This document shows positions 7,005 to 7,949 of a stretch of DNA of 7,949 nt, piece after piece (within the stretch, counting starts at the first letter, position 1; the number at the start of each line of letters is the position of its first letter). The translations under genes and the position numbers were made by a program. The stretch comes from an uncultured Collinsella sp. (lineage in GTDB: Bacteria; Actinomycetota; Coriobacteriia; Coriobacteriales; Coriobacteriaceae). The stretch is from NCBI GenBank assembly GCA_947003675.1, contig CAMQPJ010000048.1:1-7949 (forward strand), in the 5' to 3' direction. The notes beneath the pieces are model-generated. The model was given only the letters and a program-made list of their open reading frames with translations. It was not told the DNA's origin and ran no database searches.

Positions 7005-7139
7005 GGTCCCCGACCGGAGGGGCCGGATATAAGGTTTCCTGCTCTACAGTCCTGCGCAAGACGAAGGCCACATTAAGTGGCCTTCTTTGCGTGCGGAACT
7101 CGCGATAAACCTTATATCCGGCCCCTCCGGTCGGGGACC
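7005..7139. repeat. 135-base REPIN/MITE-like palindromic element
   Basis: Perfect 33-base inverted arms (7005-7037 and 7107-7139) flank a 69-base interior. Each arm is GC-rich with its own small hairpin (CCCC, seven bases, GGGG) and ends in an AT-rich stretch, CGGATATAAGG in the left arm. The interior is imperfectly symmetric: after each arm comes a diverged AGT-CC-GC-CGCAA stretch leading into a 9-bp hairpin. The layout of two inverted REP-like units with a spacer fits a REPIN or a small MITE. No target-site duplication is evident. It begins 12 bases after the TsaD stop, between converging genes. The class is inferred from architecture; copy number elsewhere in the genome is unknown. Confidence 0.75.
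7055..7091 (+). terminator. Hairpin terminator after the tsa operon, inside the repeat
   Basis: GAAGGCCAC (7063-7071), loop ATTAA, GTGGCCTTC (7077-7085), extended by CGCAA (7055-7059) pairing with TTGCG (7087-7091) after a small internal loop. The hairpin is followed only by a short TTT, so the U tract is weak. It lies 70 bases after the TsaD stop and forms the tip of the larger palindrome. It probably ends the operon transcript and could also act on the converging toxin transcript. Confidence 0.6.
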
Positions 7140-7241
7140 TTTCTGTATCGATATAGCTTCTGAGCTGGTTTGGCGTCGACAACGTCCGGCAAGGTTAACA
7201 AACCAGCGTCGAATTTCCGGCGTGCTTTAGCTGAAAGAAAC

Positions 7242-7556
7242 CTACCTGATGATCGACTCAATATCTCGGCTTTTATATAGCAGTCGGCGGACTTCCATAA
7301 CGTCGTCGATGACGACATAAAAAACCATGTAGTTGCCAACGTAGAAGCGGTAATACGGGTGTAACCGTCTTCTTGTCGAAGGGTATGTTGGTGACATGGT
7401 TGGATTCTTGAGATGCTCGAGTATGCCTGCTTCAACATTGTCGACAAGCCTATTTGCTGCAGCGGGGTTATTGAGATCAAAGGCGATATATGACGCTGCT
7501 TGGCTGAGGTCCTCCCAAAATAGGGGAAGATAGCGGAGCTTATAGTGCCTGTCCAT
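7242..7556 (-). CDS. RelE/ParE-family toxin of a type II toxin-antitoxin pair
   Basis: The 104-residue product has the RelE/ParE pattern: LRYLPLFWEDLSQAASYI (8-24, N-terminal strand and helix), NPAAANRLVDNVEAGI (30-45), a basic stretch STRRRLHPYYRFY (60-72), the paired strands VGNYMVFYVV (73-82), and the family ending VRRLLYKSRDIESII (89-103). RelE-type members cut mRNA on the ribosome and ParE-type members poison gyrase; the sequence alone does not separate the two here. The ATG at 7556 overlaps the end of the antitoxin gene by 17 bases and has only a weak ribosome site, so it is likely coupled to the antitoxin. A longer reading frame back to 7652 would run deep into the antitoxin gene and is rejected. 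This region is AT-richer than the operon to the left, suggesting acquisition. Confidence 0.85.
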   Translation of the reverse strand: MDRHYKLRYLPLFWEDLSQAASYIAFDLNNPAAANRLVDNVEAGILEHLKNPTMSPTYPSTRRRLHPYYRFYVGNYMVFYVVIDDVMEVRRLLYKSRDIESIIR

Positions 7557-7815
7557 CGAGACCGCCGTTGAGCATTTTTCTGACAGAGCCAAAGACATCG
7601 TCGTGTGTATAGCGAAGTTGCATGCTGGCAGCCTGACGATCAGCGGCATCAAGTGCGCTCTCGATTGTATTGCTCAGTGACTTGTACTGCTCAAAGCTCA
7701 TGACGACCATAGAGCCCCGCCCGTTTTTAGTTAGAAAAACCGGACCCTCTTGTTCGACTTCGCGTTCAACGTCCGGGTAGTGATTTCTAAGATCTGAGAT
7801 TGGCCTAATATTCAC
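7540..7815 (-). CDS. Phd/YefM-family antitoxin
   Basis: The 91-residue protein starts INIRPISDLR-like (MNIRPISDLRNHYPDV, 1-16), followed by EGPVFLTKNGRGSMVVMSFEQ (23-43), the standard Phd/YefM N-terminal fold that binds operator DNA as a dimer. The C-terminal half (about 50-91) is less conserved and would wrap and neutralise the toxin. The GTG at 7815-7813 is chosen because AGGAGG (7826-7821) stands five bases upstream. A longer frame back to 7914 covers the promoter and repeat and lacks a ribosome site. It is first in a two-gene minus-strand operon and overlaps the toxin by 17 bases. Autoregulation through the palindrome at 7841-7858 is expected from the family. Confidence 0.88.
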   Translation of the reverse strand: MNIRPISDLRNHYPDVEREVEQEGPVFLTKNGRGSMVVMSFEQYKSLSNTIESALDAADRQAASMQLRYTHDDVFGSVRKMLNGGLDGQAL

Positions 7816-7820
7816 AGCTA

Positions 7821-7826
7821 CCTCCT
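7821..7826 (-). promoter_or_regulatory. Ribosome binding site fixing the antitoxin GTG start
   Basis: Perfect AGGAGG on the minus strand, five bases before GTG at 7815-7813. It sets the antitoxin start at a non-ATG codon. Confidence 0.85.
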
Positions 7827-7828
7827 GA

Positions 7829-7858
7829 GCTATCAGGATATTATCGTAATTATGATAA
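7829..7858 (-). promoter_or_regulatory. Toxin-antitoxin promoter with palindromic operator
   Basis: On the minus strand a -10 box GATAAT (7845-7840) lies 14 bases before the AGGAGG of the antitoxin; no good -35 is visible. An 18-base near-perfect palindrome at 7841-7858 (TTATC and GATAA arms around TAATTA, one mismatched pair) overlaps this -10. A second TATC/GATA inverted pair (7831-7840) lies next to it. This is the layout expected for autorepression by a Phd/YefM antitoxin or its toxin complex. Confidence 0.6.
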
Positions 7859-7875
7859 CAGAGTTGAGATTTGGG

Positions 7876-7949
7876 ATGGGAGCCCCCGAGAGCGGCGGGA
7901 GCCGGGCGGCGCATATGAACTTTATCGCGAGTTCCGCACGCAAAGGAAA
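7876..7949. repeat. Diverged half-copy of the repeat element, running off the window
   Basis: Positions 7921-7945 are an exact 25-base reverse complement of 7085-7109 in the first element. Before it lies a GC-rich block with its own hairpin (CCCG, seven bases, CGGG) and then CATATG, matching the arm architecture of the first element but with different sequence. The window ends where the central hairpin of the first element would begin, so this is probably the left half of another copy. Confidence 0.6.

Noticed and set aside
6993..7241. CRISPR array or small RNA gene in the intergenic region
   Set aside because: There are only two repeat units, and they are inverted rather than direct. No promoter was seen to support a separate RNA; the structure is explained by the palindromic element and terminator.
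7557..7652. Upstream start for the toxin gene
   Set aside because: It would add 32 residues overlapping the antitoxin gene and precede the normal start of the RelE/ParE fold.
7816..7914. Upstream ATG for the antitoxin at 7914
   Set aside because: The extra residues come from promoter and repeat sequence; GTG 7815 has a perfect AGGAGG at ideal spacing.

Overview
The window looks like a chromosomal segment of an actinobacterium of class Coriobacteriia, probably Collinsella or a close relative. This rests on the fairly high GC content, the actinobacteria-like order nnr-alr-...-tsaE-tsaB-rimI-tsaD, and a TsaB-RimI-TsaD fusion. The taxon is inferred; no rRNA or other marker is present.

Positions 1-63 hold the end of an upstream transcription unit: an intrinsic terminator after a possible stop codon at 26-28. 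A promoter-like sequence (110-139) then precedes six tightly packed plus-strand genes. They are acpS (169-708, phosphopantetheinyl transfer to acyl carrier protein), nnr (709-2325, repair of damaged NAD(P)H), alr (2328-3473, D-alanine for peptidoglycan), a type 4 uracil-DNA glycosylase (3482-4102), tsaE (4115-4621), and a 794-residue TsaB-RimI-TsaD fusion (4608-6992). Gene junctions run from 12 bases apart to a 14-base overlap, so this is very probably one housekeeping operon. Together, TsaE and the fusion carry all the subunits expected for the threonylcarbamoyl transfer step of tRNA t6A37 synthesis. TsaC, which makes the activated intermediate, is not in the window.

Downstream of the operon, at 7005-7139, is a 135-base element with perfect 33-base inverted arms around a small terminator-like hairpin. 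It resembles a REPIN or small MITE. Beyond it, on the minus strand, is an AT-richer accessory module: a Phd/YefM-type antitoxin (7540-7815, GTG start) and a RelE/ParE-type toxin (7242-7556) that overlap by 17 bases, with a palindromic putative operator over the -10 box. The last 70 bases hold what looks like half of a second, diverged copy of the repeat element in opposite orientation, so the toxin-antitoxin pair is bracketed by related repeats.

I found no clearly new defence or biosynthetic system. The points most worth checking are the triple fusion, the C-terminal tail of AcpS with its own internal start signal, the repeat element and its second copy, and an alanine racemase that lacks the lysine usually carbamylated in this family.
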